Shown here one piece after another: positions 44,217 through 56,480 of a stretch of DNA of 64,000 nt. The stretch is from Aradus depressus (lineage: Eukaryota; Arthropoda; Insecta; Hemiptera; Aradidae), in assembly GCA_963662175.1 (NCBI GenBank), contig OY759227.1, positions 1,334,501-1,398,500 of the forward strand. Direction: 5' to 3'. How positions within the stretch are numbered: the first letter of the stretch is position 1; the number at the start of each line of letters is the position of its first letter. The notes below the pieces were generated by a model. The model was not told where the DNA came from and did not search any database. It saw only the letters and a list, made by a program, of their open reading frames with translations. The translations under genes were made by a program, and so were the position numbers.

Positions 44217-45384
44217 TGTAAATATAGTTAGTGAAATTAGACAATATCATAAATAAACAAGTTTTATTTCTTTCAAGTTCATACAAAACTACATACATGT
44301 ATCAAATTGCATTACTCCAGAATAAAACAAAAAGGTGCTGGAGCTCATGGGAAACTGTTATTGCCAGTACCGTCAACTATTCCAGAAAGTCGGTGAATCG
44401 AACTGCAGATTTGCTGTGAGGGTTTCAATACCTTCAATTTGGAATTCAACTTGTCTTCTTAGAATAATAATATCAGGAGGCTATTTCGAATTTTAAGTAT
44501 ATTTGTTCTGTTCGGACTACCAGACTACATTTTTAATACATCAAATTGCATTACTCCAGAATAAAAAAAAGAGGTGCTTGAGCTCATGGGAGACTGTTAT
44601 TGCCAGTAACGACTGCTATTTTAAAAAGTCAGTGAACCGAACTGCAGATTTGTATGAGGGCTTACAAACCTTCAATTTGGAATACAACTTGTCTTCTTAG
44701 AATAATAATAACTGGAGTCTATCCCGTACCTACTTTATGTATATATATATATTTTTTTTTGACCACCAGACTACATTCATACAGTCAGAAAGTTAGTGAA
44801 CCGAACTTCAGATTTGCGCTGAGGGCTACAATACCTCCAAATTGGAATACAACTTGTCTTCTTAGAATAATAAAAACTGGAGTATATCGCGAATTTTAAG
44901 TATATATCTTCGGTTTTGGCTACCAAACTACATTCATATATCAATATACATTACTCCAGAATAAAACTAAGAAGTGCTAGAGCTTATGGGGGACTGTTGT
45001 GGCCACTAACGGCAGCTATTTCAGTAAGTCAGTGAACCGAACATCAGACTTGCGCTGGGGGTTTTAATACCTTCTATTTGGAATGCATCTTGTCCTCTTA
45101 GAATAATAATATCTGGAGTCTATCTCGAACTTTAAGTATATTTCTTCTGTTTGGGCTTCCAAACTACATTCATATATCAATATGCATTACTCCAGAATAA
45201 AAGAAAGATGTGCAAGAGCTTATGGGAGACTGTTATCACCACTAACGGCAGCTAATTCAGAAAGTCGGTGAATCGAACTGCAGATTTGCGATTAGGGCTT
45301 CAATACCTTCAATTTGGAATACAACCTGTCTTCTTAGAATATTAATATCGGGAGTATATCTCAAATTATATGTATATTTCTTCT

Positions 45385-46090
45385 TGATGAAAAAGGGGGG
45401 AATACCTTAAACTTTTTAGACCTAAATTTTAAAATAATAAGCAATAAACTAGAATGCAACATTTACAGAAAACCAATAACTACAGACTCCATCATACATA
45501 CACAATACATCAAACGCTCCCACAATACACAAACATGCAGCATTTTATCCACTACTTCACAGAGCCTACACAATACCATTAAACGAAGACAACACACAGA
45601 GTTAGGCATCATTAATAATATAACAAAAGAAAACGGATACAATAGTCACATTATTGATAAGATAAGACGTAAAGTCATAAACAGAATACATTTAAAAGAC
45701 ATTTCAAAATTAGACACATCAAATAATACAGGGACTGAAAAATGGGTGGGATTACCGTATTTTGGAAAAATTTCAGAACATATAGGAAATATACTTAAAA
45801 AATACGACTTTTGGGTAGGTTTCAGAACTAATAGTACTATATACAAACATCTCAACAACACGAAGGACAAAATAAAAACAGAAGAAAAAAGCGGGGTTTA
45901 CCAACTAAAATGTAGTTCTTGTAATTTTGTTTATATAGGTCAAACCGGGAGACAATTTAAAAATAGGGTAAAAGAACAGTAAAATCAACTTTCGCACAAC
46001 ACATCAACGAAAACAAACACCATTTCGATATAAATACAGGCATACAATACCTACATTTTTGTGACAAAGGTACATTACTCAACTCTAACA
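45385..46090 (+). pseudogene. Penelope-like RT thumb and GIY-YIG endonuclease
   Basis: This is open from the truncation point to TAA 45980-45982 (about 199 codons). The thumb motifs are LNFLDLNF and CNIYRKPITTDS, then WVGLPYFGKISEHIG. The endonuclease signature is VYQLKCSSCNFVYIGQTGR. After the stop, a shifted frame continues with STFAQHINENKHHFD, so a frameshift near 45980 truncates the nuclease. The family differs from the element at 29-2436. Confidence 0.85.
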
Positions 46091-46314
46091 ACTAGAAATA
46101 AACAGAGCGCTACAACAAGGAAATTGTATGAACGATCAGACCAATCTCAAATACTCACCCCTTTTATCGCCAATAATATAATCCTCCAATATCTGTGTAT
46201 ACGTACTTTGTAATGTAGTCAATTTGCGTAGGCCAAATATATTGTAAAATGAATTTTAAAATATAAAGTTTGTAAAATAAATAATGTATATAAGTAAAAA
46301 ATACACCCTTAAAT

Positions 46315-46860
46315 TTTGGAGGCCAGGGAGAGAGGTACCAGACAGGTATCCATATTTTGCCTTCATCAAGTACTTGCCTAAAATAAGGTGACATGATGCA
46401 ATAAAAGAGGGACCTTAGCCGGATAATGGACACATAAAACCTTCGTTTTGAAGCATATAAACTTCCGTCGGTAAAACATTGGATGCCCATATAGAAGTCA
46501 AGTATCCGCTCTACAATGGATAAAATTCCCCTGATATGCCAGCTAGGAGAAGAAGGGGAAACTGGTAGTGGGGGAAACAATTGGGGATCCAGAGAGAAGT
46601 AGAGAGCTCAAGATCAGTTGTAGTCTGGAGATCAAGTCGAGAGCGTGAGTTCAAGTCTGGAGAGGAAGAGTCCAGAAGTCTTTGGGGAGTCTTCAAGAGC
46701 CCTCCATTGATGTTCCGTTGAGAGAAGCCCCGAGAGTCGACAGGAAGTTTAGCCCGGCTTCAATTTGAGTTCCCCATTCATCTTGAGTGAGCAACCTGTC
46801 TCCATGCAGTAATATCCAGCCAGCCCCCAACATCCAAACGACGTTATTCTCCGTATAAGG
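46315..46860. other. GC-richer block inside Penelope-like 3' region
   Basis: A stretch with CTCCAG/AGAGAG-rich text and base composition unlike its AT-rich surroundings. A 138-codon minus-strand frame (46580-46164) overlaps it but has no recognisable motif. It could be a solo LTR, but no flanking duplication was identified. Confidence 0.35.
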
Positions 46861-47554
46861 TTCAATTTGATATTATGTTTTTAATTTTAAGTCAATTTTT
46901 ATTTCATAAATATATTCTTTTAAATATGAGTTTCTAAATTTTAGTAGTTTGTTCCTATGCCCTATCCCAGGTCAGTCATGGTTTGACAATTTGGTATTAC
47001 AAAAATCTTTTCGCTGAACGAATCTTTCGCCTTTGGTCTATAGAAATCCACTTTGTATATTAAAATCAGTAAATTTAATGATCGTTCTATTAAATAGGCG
47101 GTCTGGCATCCTTTAAATATTTTTAATTTAGTAAAGACAAATCTTTTTTGAGAAAATCTCCGCCATTTAGATAAAAAATAAAGTAAATATAAATAAATAT
47201 ACATTTTTTTAAAAGTAAAATCGCGACGCGAATCATAAAATATTACAACTTACTCTCTCAAAAAACGGTATATTTTCATTTATAAAACTTTTTATTTTAT
47301 TTTTAATCATATATTAACAATTGTTATCTTTAATTCACTTCATATATGCATTTAATCAACACATAGTATTTCAAATTGTTTATTTTTAAGATCCCAATTT
47401 GGGACGAAATGTCATTTTTTATGTTTTTCCATGTTTCAAATATTAACTGTACAGAAAGGATAGGAAAACCCCGTAGGAGCTGAAAACGGATACCTACCTA
47501 CCGCTTGAATTGTAAACTACTTATTTGAACTTCAATTTAGTATTTGTTAAATCG

Positions 47555-47592
47555 TGGTTGAAGATGGTAACAATACCGAAAGTACTCCCTTA
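47555..47592 (+). ncRNA. Degenerate hammerhead-like motif
   Basis: The sequence reads TTGAAGA, T, GGTA-ACAA-TACC, GAAA, GTACTCCC. The layout matches the palindrome motif, but the core C is replaced by T (TTGAAGA for CTGANGA), which should abolish cleavage. It marks the element's 3' terminus. Confidence 0.55.
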
Positions 47593-47659
47593 TTATATAT
47601 TCTTTGTGAAAAAGACAATATACATTTTTTTTTAAACACACCTACGTTTTCTTTATTTT

Positions 47660-48290
47660 TATATTTCTTCTGTTTGGACTACTAAACTACATTCATGTTT
47701 CAAATTGCATTACTCCAGAATAAAACAATTAGGTGCTGGGGCTCATGGGAGACTGTTTATGCCAGTAACGGCAGCTATTTCAGAAAGTCGGTGAATCGAA
47801 CTGCAGATATGCTATTAGGGCTTCAATACCTTCAATTTGTAATACAACTTGTCTGCTTAGAATAATAATAACTGGAGTATATCTCAAATTTTAAGTATAT
47901 TTCTTCTGTTTGGGCTACCAAACTACATTCATATATCAATATGCATTACTCCAGAATAAAACAAAGATGTACAAGAGCTTATGGGAGGCTGTTATTACCA
48001 CTGACGGCAGCTAATTCAGATAGTCAGTGAACCGAACTTCTGATTTGCGCTGAGGGTTTCAATACCTTCAATTTGGAATACAACTTGTCCTCTTAGAATG
48101 ATAATATCTGGAGTCTATCTCGAACTTTAAGTATATTTGTTCTGTTTGGACTACCAAACTACATTCATATATCAATGCGCAGTCATCTGTCAGCTGCTTC
48201 AAAATGTCAGTGAAGCGAATTTCAGTTTTGCGATCAGGACTTCAATACCTTTAATTTGGAATACAACTTTTTTCTTTTCTCCTTACAATA
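47660..48290. repeat. Satellite array, last block
   Basis: About two and a half units of the satellite, starting at the Penelope-like target duplication and ending near AATACAACTTTTTTC. Beyond 48290 the family is not seen again. Confidence 0.8.
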
Positions 48291-49283
48291 ATATGTAACA
48301 ATTGGGACGCTAGGGTTAGGCGCCATCTAAAATTATCAGAATTTTAAAATATCAAAATGTACATTAATTGTATCATGATTTCTCTTATCTCAGGGATTAT
48401 TAGATTTTACTAATCGTGGATTCTTTTAAGGAGTGAGTAATAAATATAACAGATTTACCTTTAAGATTACCTTCTGCGGCTGCATTGCAATACGAAGAGA
48501 ATAAAAAAATACCTGAATTGGAATTGGTTGGCGACACACAAATATTAAACTCATTAAACACATTTTACTTAGAAAAGTGAAAATATTATATTTTTTATTA
48601 TGAATCAACATTAAAACATCATACATAATAAATATATAAATAAGTTGCGAGTATAATGGGTTACTATAAATAAGTATCATTTAACGTCTTTTAGTGCGAA
48701 TTAAAATTATTATTTATGCAATTCAGATAAAATTATTATTTAAAAATTATTATTTTGAGGCATATTTAAAATTTGGTAGGATTACTGATGAAAAATTAGA
48801 TGGTACTCATCAAAACATGCTGCTTGCAGTCATCCTTTCTTCTTGTGCGAGTCCAAAATAGTACATCTGCGCCATGCGGTTTTTCCATCCAGTTTTATTG
48901 CCGACATCGGTCATTCCAGACACCATTCGAGTACTCCTTCGATACAACAAGACATAGTTGTATCCAATTTCCTCCACCAGATATGCTGAACTACTGTAAC
49001 ATTGGTACAAAAGATGAATATGCTATATAGCATCAAACAGGTGATTCACCTGGAGCCGAGAAAATCGCCACACACCTATACAGCGTGCTCGAGTTTCAGA
49101 TAGGGACTACCTCTTCTTCTTTCTTGAGCTGGTATCCCCTCTCTCTCCATTCTTATCACTGCCATACCATCCTATTTGCCTTCTTTTTATGCCTGTATTT
49201 TTTTTATTTGCTATGCTTTATTTATCATTTTAATTATCGTAATTATACTATTGTTACTATTTTTAATTATATTATAAACTAGC
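48291..49283. other. AT-rich stretch without recognisable genes
   Basis: About 1 kb. Short open frames (for example 48800-49030) have no motif and no support from repeats elsewhere in the window. Confidence 0.5.
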
Positions 49284-49325
49284 AGTAATACCCAGCGTTG
49301 CCCGGGGAACTTTGACTTTTCTCCT
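49284..49325. repeat. GCGTTGCCCGGGG repeat-edge motif
   Basis: ACTAGCAGTAATACCCAGC followed by GTTGCCCGGGGAACTTTG. From memory, this text is a common edge of dispersed repeats in invertebrate genomes. It likely marks the left boundary of the repeat-rich segment that follows. Confidence 0.4.
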
Positions 49326-49469
49326 AATATCTCTCGTTCGAATCCTATTCAATTTTTCAACAGTACATTCATGATGTTATTATTTTCAATTATTCATACG
49401 GAATAAGGCTTATAGTCCTTCACTGGCAGACATCCCAGCTTGTAACTTTTTAGGACCCCTGGGCACCAT

Positions 49470-50010
49470 AGCATGACGATCCGACCATCAGTTAATGACC
49501 GATCACTATCTTCGTATTTAGGCCAACTCCCACAACCCCCCTTCCGTTCACAATTTTGCGCTAAAACAATTCTTATGCCCCCATTGCAACCCCACCTCCC
49601 GTTCAAATTTTTGAGATGACACATAGTGTATTTTTCTATTTCGCCTTTAAAGATACTACATGTGAAATTCCATGACAATTCGATCATCTGTTAATGACCA
49701 ATCACTATCTTTATATTTAGGCCTACCCCCACAACTCCCCTCACGTTCACGATTTTGTGACGTCACACACCCTATTTTTTATTTGGCCTTAAGAATACTA
49801 CACATGCAATTCCATGACTATCCGATCATCCGTTAATGACAGCACTATCTTTATATTTAGGCCTTTCCCCATAACCCCCCTCCATTTCAAAATTTTGAGA
49901 TGTAACATAGCGGATTTTTCAATTTGCCCTCTAGGAATACTACATATGAAATTCCATGACAATCCCATCATTCGTTAAAGACTTAGCACTATCTTTATAT
50001 TTAGGCCTAG
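49470..50010. repeat. Tandem repeat, about 142-bp unit
   Basis: Four diverged copies carry the core GTTAATGAC...CACTATCTTTATATTTAGGCC. The core starts at about 49485, 49682, 49823 and 49966, so the last two intervals are 141 and 143 bp and the first is 197. Between cores is GAATACTACATATGAAATTC. It is non-coding. Confidence 0.8.
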
Positions 50011-50054
50011 TAGAGAAGTATTGAATGTTTTGCCCCCGCCTCATGAGTTTCAGA

Positions 50055-50127
50055 TGAGGCTCCCTTGTGGCACCCGTCTGAGGCTCCCTTGTGGCACCCG
50101 TCTGAGGCTTCCCTGTGAGGCTCCCAC
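50055..50127. repeat. 24-bp tandem repeat
   Basis: Two exact copies of a 24-bp unit (TGAGGCTCCCTTGTGGCACC plus CGTC) at 50055-50078 and 50079-50102, then a degenerate third. Confidence 0.85.
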
Positions 50128-50384
50128 CGCACAACATCTATTCCCATGGCTCGCGCAGCTCCCTCCGATGTACTTCCCCAGCTCAACCCCTGAGCACCCC
50201 CACCTTCGGACCCACGCATTTTTTTTCTACAAAGTGCATGGAGAAAATATAGTCCATGACGTCACACCGACATGACCAGACCTGCTTTTCCTAAGAGGTA
50301 CTTCCCCAGCTCAACCTCTGAGCACCCGCACCTTCGGACCCACACAATCCTTTGATTTTTTAAAATTTAAATATTAGTAAATTA

Positions 50385-50600
50385 TAATTAGCACACTAGC
50401 GCTCCCAAGCGTCTAGAATGTAAATTAATATTTATTTAGTGCGACTTCTTAATTAAAAAAAAATAACTTGTACTTACGGGGATCGAACCCGTCTACTTTG
50501 ACTTGAGAGGCCGATACGCTAACCTAGCGACCATTGTGACATGGTTGGCCAATGAGGTGATAATCTAGGTATATAAATCTCCGGGAGTGTTCTCTTAACA
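50385..50600. repeat. tRNA-like module, copy A
   Basis: The minus strand at about 50545-50475 reads like a tRNA-derived promoter: GGTCGCTAGGTTAGCG (A-box-like), CTCTCAAGTCAAAG, then ACGGGTTCGATCCCCGT, which contains a perfect B box and T-arm stem. Flanking text (CACTAGCGCTCCCAAGC, ATCTAGGTATA) is shared with 51345-51560. The whole is a tRNA-derived (SINE-like) repeat, not a tRNA gene, since no full acceptor stem is evident. Confidence 0.55.
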
Positions 50601-51344
50601 GAACCAAGGTTCAGCGGTTTCTAGCCTTTTAGCTCATTTTCGATCGCCCCTCATCTCAAAATTTTTTCATGTCATCCTTACTATATTAATATCTTCTTTA
50701 TACTGATTCATCACATTGTTCTCTCATAATTTTTCGCGATCGTATAGCAATGTGTTTCTACTGAGGTATGGAGGTCATATAGCAATGCGGTTTCTCTGAG
50801 GTATGGAGTAAGTATAGCATAGTGGTTCCTCTGAGGTATGGAGTAAGTATAACAATGTACCTCCCCAGCTACATCCTATGCATAGACAAAGTATTGTCCT
50901 TTCCCCTCCCCTCCCATTCCCCGCCCCTTTTCCAGAAAATTCCTTGAGGGCGCTCAACTGGGTTGAAGGAGACCTAACCACAGAGCCCCCACTTTTCCAA
51001 ATATGTAAGTTTCCGCTCTCCCCAACACAACAACAGTCACTTCTTAGGAACATTTCTTCTAATTTTTCATTTCTATCTAGTCCCATCAATGATGTCCTTT
51101 AAACCTTTTTTTCTCAAGTTGGCGTAACCAATCGCCCCATCCCAAAACATTTTCATCTCCCAGATTCTCATCACATTACAGCAGTCACTATGATGTCTTC
51201 CTATACTTGAGTTGTTAACTTTGAATCACAATCAATGTACCACCCCACATCAACTCTTCAATGTACCTCTCCAGCTCAACCCCTATAAGTCATCTCTCGC
51301 TTGAATCACTTCCCCAGCTCTCAGCAACCACGCCACTATTTTCT

Positions 51345-51560
51345 TACTTTGCCCACTAGAGCTCCCAAGCTTCTAGAATTTATAGATTGCTAGATGCGAC
51401 TTAAGGAAAAAAATAACTTGCCCTAACGGGGATTGAACGCGGTCCCGGCACCTTTGGCATGAGAGACAAGCAGCTAACCCCGAGACCTACCCTGTCGAAG
51501 CAGGCGAAAATCTAGGTATACAAGTCAACAGATATCTCAAGAGGCATTGTAATCCGACTA
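51345..51560. repeat. tRNA-like module, copy B
   Basis: Diverged duplicate of 50385-50600, 960 bp downstream. The minus strand has GGTCTCGGGGTTAGCTG, CTCTCATGCCAAAG and CGTTCAATCCCCGTTAG, so the B box is weakened. The text between the modules also shares phrases (CTCCCCAGCTCAACCCCT), pointing to duplication of a larger unit. Confidence 0.5.
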
Positions 51561-54500
51561 AAGATTATTTTTCTGATCACTCATACCGACCCATCTCACA
51601 CGATATTTTTCATTACAGTCCTACTTCCACACATCAATCATTCTAAAATCATAATCTTTAATTATAGTTCGACTTCCTCAGACCAATTGTACTTCTTCCA
51701 CTACTACAGATCCGCCCACATCTAATCCTCAGGTCTATCTTCTAATTTTTTCAATCTAGTCTTACATACCACATTAATTTTATAATTTTTGTCCAAGTTG
51801 ACGTAGCCAATCGCCCCTCCCAAGGGTCTCCTCATATCAACCCGTTTTCACCACCCACCTACCCGACTTTTTCCCAGCATCTACTACATCAAGTAGACAT
51901 ACACTTCAATTGTAATTCATATCCAAAATTCTAACATACATATACTTTTACTTTTAGTACCATACATACACAAAATCCCCGCTTCACACTTTTTCTTCGT
52001 CCAACTCCTACAGACCCATTCAACTTATACTTTTTCCATTTGTTTCATCATAACCGGGTTTACCCATACATACACCGGTATCATCCTACAGACCCATTCA
52101 ACTTAGACTTTTTTATCCCTTAATTCTAGTCACCAATCTTTAGCATCATTACTCTACATAGCAATTTCTTAGTACACATTAAAAGGTTATTTTAGAATTA
52201 ATGCCAGGGGGGTATCCTCCTTTGACCCTACTCAATATAAACTATCAACCCAAAAACACAGTAAATATTCCCTCACAGCTAAATTCTCGCTCCATCTCCT
52301 GTATAGTATACCTTAAGCTCTACAGTGAACCAACCCGACCCTAACACAATGTATATCGCCTTATACATATTGTATTTATCATGGTAAGTCATATCACAAA
52401 ACATTTTTCCACAACTAACATTCAACAGTACCCAAATTAAGATCAGCACCATCTATTTTTTCTTCAAGTACTTAAATACCATTTTGTCATTTAGATATTT
52501 GCGAAATCATCACCCTACCTATTGTCAATATTAATTTAGCATAACTATATTTTTGGACTAAGAACCTATAACTCAGAACTTAAATCACCACACTACTCTG
52601 GATGTAGAACACATTCCCGTACATACGACATTTTCATCATACGATACTTGAATCTACAACACACCTCCCCCTAGCTCTATAATACTCTTTAGAACTAGAG
52701 GTACCTTTCCAGGGGTCTCATGGAGACATTCTTCGGTCAACATGTGGTATATTTAACTTAAATTATTTTACATGCTGCATTTTGTATACCTTAATTTCAC
52801 TTGGGCTGCTTTTCATCTCCAGCCCTCGCTTGGGCTGCATCTCGCCAACATCTCTACATTCACCTCATACTGAAACATACTTTATGAGGGCTGCATCTCT
52901 CTCAATCATCCGTTTTAGTGATCAAACACTTTTTTTCTCCTCCCACCAACAGGCCACTGTAATTTCTCTCCTAGCCTTATAGGCCTAGCACCATTCTAAC
53001 AACAGCCAATCCATCCCAATTTTCTGCTCTTCAATTCTACTTCCCATACATCATACCGAGATAGGCTTCTAAAAGTATAGAGTTTAGCACCATCCATACA
53101 CTAAAACCCCTACTTCACACTTTTCTTCAACCTTCAACCTCTCCGATATTCTTACTTCAGATCCTATGATCCTAGCACGCTAGGTCTTCATTTACACCCA
53201 TGTTTCATATGTATTTAAATATTTTCCCATACCTAATCAGCAATGCCAACATCCACAGCTCTCGTCGATATTTAGATTCGCATTTCCAATATTACTTTAG
53301 CCTCACTCTATTTTACGACTAAGAACCTACAACCCAGAACTTAAATCACCACACTACTCCGGATATATTCAGAACCCTTCCAGACCATAGATACATCTGA
53401 ACTCCAATAGAACTCTAACCTAGGACCCTATGATTCAACGTTCACTCACATAGGTAACTGTCAAAACCCATATTCGTAACTACCAAAGCTGGAGTAATTT
53501 AATATTCTAGTATATTTAATTTTTTACTACTGTATACAAATTGGTCATTTCAGTATCAGGGATTAGCTGTGATGTACTTTTTACAAATCATGCTTACTTC
53601 CTACAATAGCGTCCTTCCGAGAGATGCAATATATTTTTAAGACACAACACTTCACAAAAGTACGGAATTGTTCTTGTACATTGAAAGAATCAGAATTTCT
53701 GCATCATATTTTTCAGGAGACATGCAACACACCCATACATCAGGATTTATATTTTTCAACACATTTTTGCAGTCTCCAATTTTAACATACCGAAAAAATT
53801 CATACACAATTGAGGTATACATACCTAAATTTTCCAATACATCGGTAGCTTTAATTCATACTTCATCACCAACTTCCTACCACCAATAGATCTCACCTAC
53901 TGTATTACTTGACCTCTCATCTAGGACTTCATACTCTTTCCTCTACAACCTATTACACACATACAACATAATATATACTAAAAACCTTGTCAGCCTATAC
54001 TCATTTATTTAATTAATTAGCTTATTCCCTACCATCCTTTGACAACACCCTAGTCTGCAACAATACCATTGTAAATGTTTCATTAGGTTTTACATTTCAC
54101 ATTTTCATATATATCAGAGACCCCATCATTATTGAACCCTCCGTACTACTTCACTATCTATGGATTCTTTCAATTAAACACGTATAGCACAGCCGAGTAA
54201 TTCAGACCGACCTCACACCCTCATATGCCCTTTTACATTTTCTAATACTCTTGTATACAATACCCATAATTCCAACAGCTTCCAGTTATCATCTTCATAC
54301 CTAACACCTATGATCTATTCTTTTGTTTAGCACCATCCATACACTAAAACCCCTACTTCACACTTCACTCAACTCCTAGCACCCCAACCTCTCCGATATT
54401 TTTGTAATGTGTACTGCTCCCCCCATCATAGTCCTCCGAAGACTTGTACTATCTTAACATAAATCATATATATCCATTTTTAACAGAATTACTAACATAT

Positions 54501-56480
54501 ATTTTTCAAGATTAGATTCATAATCGTAAATCCCCGGTATTTTTCAGAGTTCTCAGAGTTATTTGACACCAATTCGATGTCACAAGAAGCTTCAAAACAG
54601 TCTGTGTACTATTAGTTTTTCCTTGTGTATTTAATACAATAAATTCATCACCGCCTCTGAAGCAGTCCTACACAAACTCCCCAATACTTGGTACATTCGG
54701 ACCTGATTTCATGCTGGAAGTCTTATAAGAGTATATTAATACGTCTTCATACATCTGACAAACTACATTTTCATAACCATCAACATTCCCCCAACATATG
54801 AATTTCTTACCAGACCTTCCAAGAAGACCGGACCGTATCCATTCGAAGCTCAACCTTATAGGATGTGTATTCACAATATTATCATGAATAAACTGAAAAC
54901 AAATCCACTCCTTGTATGATGTAAAACTCAATGGGGATACCTAAATACCATTCCTATCAATCCTTGGCTTAACATCTTTAAACTTCAAGTTTCACAGAAT
55001 GTAACTTAGATACAGTATTTGTGTGCTCATGGGACTGTGGAGCGGGCATTTCTCAAGTTTTAAAGTGTTTAACACAAAATCCATCTTTTGTTTTAAATTA
55101 CATACTTTATCATCAGCTGTACCCAATATACCTCTTTTCATAAAGTATCCAGTGTTTTATTAGACATGTAGCATATTTCGATTAGTATCCTAGTAGGTCA
55201 CCCATTTTTCAACAATAGAAACTCTTATAATAACACCCTGACGTAGGTATTCACTCCAGTCACACATCTGCAAAATTGTTTTATTCCTTTAAAAATTAAC
55301 CCACAAAACCATCCTATGCGAAGAAGTCATTGAACAATTTACCCACTTAGACGGATAATTATTTTTTAAATGGTAAAATCTAGGCCTTGTAGGCCCCAAA
55401 ACACATCAGATCTTTACATTTATAATAAAGTAGCACAGACCTCGATAACCAAAGTAGGAACCAATATAACATCCAACTAATGCTAGAATAGTATAGGCTA
55501 AGATAAAATATATATTTTACATATTTTACAAAACATCATTCGAGAACGTAACCTACCACCATACACCATTAAAATTTTTTTTTTTACACAAACAACACAT
55601 TACAGAGGTATACAACCTTATTACTACGAAACCACCGGTTCAAAACTTCAAACACATTGATACTCATCGCACTAAAACTATACATTTTTTTAGTACAATC
55701 CATATCATACCTTGACATAACCTTTGGCAACAACAATACTTCAAAACCCAGGTTTTGCGTTTTTCTGTAGGTCCTTTACATACACTTCACATTACGCATT
55801 TTTCATATACATCACAGACACCATCATTATTGAACCCTATACTCATAAAATCATTCATTAAAACTACTTCACTACCTAACTACTTTTTTCATCTAAGCAC
55901 GTACAGCACAGTCGGTAGGTTATAGTTCACACCGACCTTACTCATACAACACACATACTTACATACATTTACATACACTTCAATGTTAATTCATACCCTA
56001 TAAAATTATAACCGTCAGCCCCTGTATTATTCTCAAACTGTGTCAAAAGCGCTAAAAACCCACTGACTTTTTTGTTCACATGTGACACCTATTATAGTCT
56101 TATAGGCCTGCATCAAACACCATCCACACCTTACAGCTAACTCTATCACAAGTAGCTCCGTCCATCTCTTTGGCATGCGTCATATTTCGATTCGTATCCT
56201 TTTTTAAGTCATTTTTCATATATGTGACTTTTTATCGCCCACAAACAATTCTTTAAACATAATTTAAGTACTTCAACTAATATTCTTAATATATTTTACT
56301 TATTTCATACATTCATTTCCTTTATGTCACTTAGGATGCTGCTCACCAACATCAGAGCTTTATACCAGGAGTCCCCTCAGACCTGTATCATACTGAAAAT
56401 AGACTTTTTACCCCCTCAAATAATTTTTCTGGTTCTGATCAGTCTTACCTAACAACAGCAATTGTCTGCTCTCTCAAGAA
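51561..56480. repeat. Unclassified repeat-rich segment
   Basis: About 4.9 kb without a supportable gene, C- and T-rich on the plus strand, with internal duplicated blocks. CAGAACTTAAATCACCACAC occurs at about 52576 and 53336. CACCATCCATACACTAAAAC occurs at about 53090 and 54330. A block with CCATCATTATTGAACCCT and a following GTA(T/C)AGCACAG occurs at about 54123 and 55823. The longest odd frame is 87 codons (54931-54668, minus), with no recognised motif. The segment may be one large degenerate element. Confidence 0.5.

Larger units (their letters stand above)
44001..44281. mobile_element. Penelope-like terminal palindrome
   Basis: This is a 281-bp insertion flanked by the 12-bp duplication TACAAAACTACA (43989-44000 and 44282-44293). 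Arms of 119 nt, 44044-44162 and 44164-44282, are reverse complements with two mismatches around a central T at 44163. Each arm is a Penelope-like 3' end with a hammerhead core. It is a minimal version of the inverted dimer seen at 29-2436. Confidence 0.85.
43785..45384. repeat. Satellite array, right block
   Basis: Seven or so diverged units of the about 235-bp satellite with the landmarks listed for 11937-14658. A Penelope-like palindrome (44001-44281) is inserted near the start, and a larger Penelope-like copy follows at 45385. Confidence 0.85.
45385..47659 (+). mobile_element. Penelope-like element, 5'-truncated
   Basis: A 2,275-bp insertion in the satellite, flanked by the 12-bp duplication TATATTTCTTCT (45373-45384 and 47660-47671). 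It starts inside the RT thumb, includes the endonuclease start, and ends with a degenerate hammerhead-like terminus. A GC-richer block at about 46315-46860 looks foreign and may be a later insertion. Confidence 0.85.

Noticed and set aside
46164..46580. 138-codon minus-strand frame
   Set aside because: No recognisable motif, and it straddles AT-rich Penelope 3' sequence and the foreign-looking block.
48800..49030. 76-codon frame in AT-rich spacer
   Set aside because: No motif or second copy, and frames of this size are expected by chance here.
50475..50545. Functional tRNA gene (minus strand)
   Set aside because: The T arm and B box are good but I cannot draw a full acceptor stem, and a diverged duplicate at 51410-51500 shows it is part of a repeat.
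54668..54931. 87-codon minus-strand frame
   Set aside because: It reads like plausible protein but has no family match I know, no second copy in the window and no flanking gene context.
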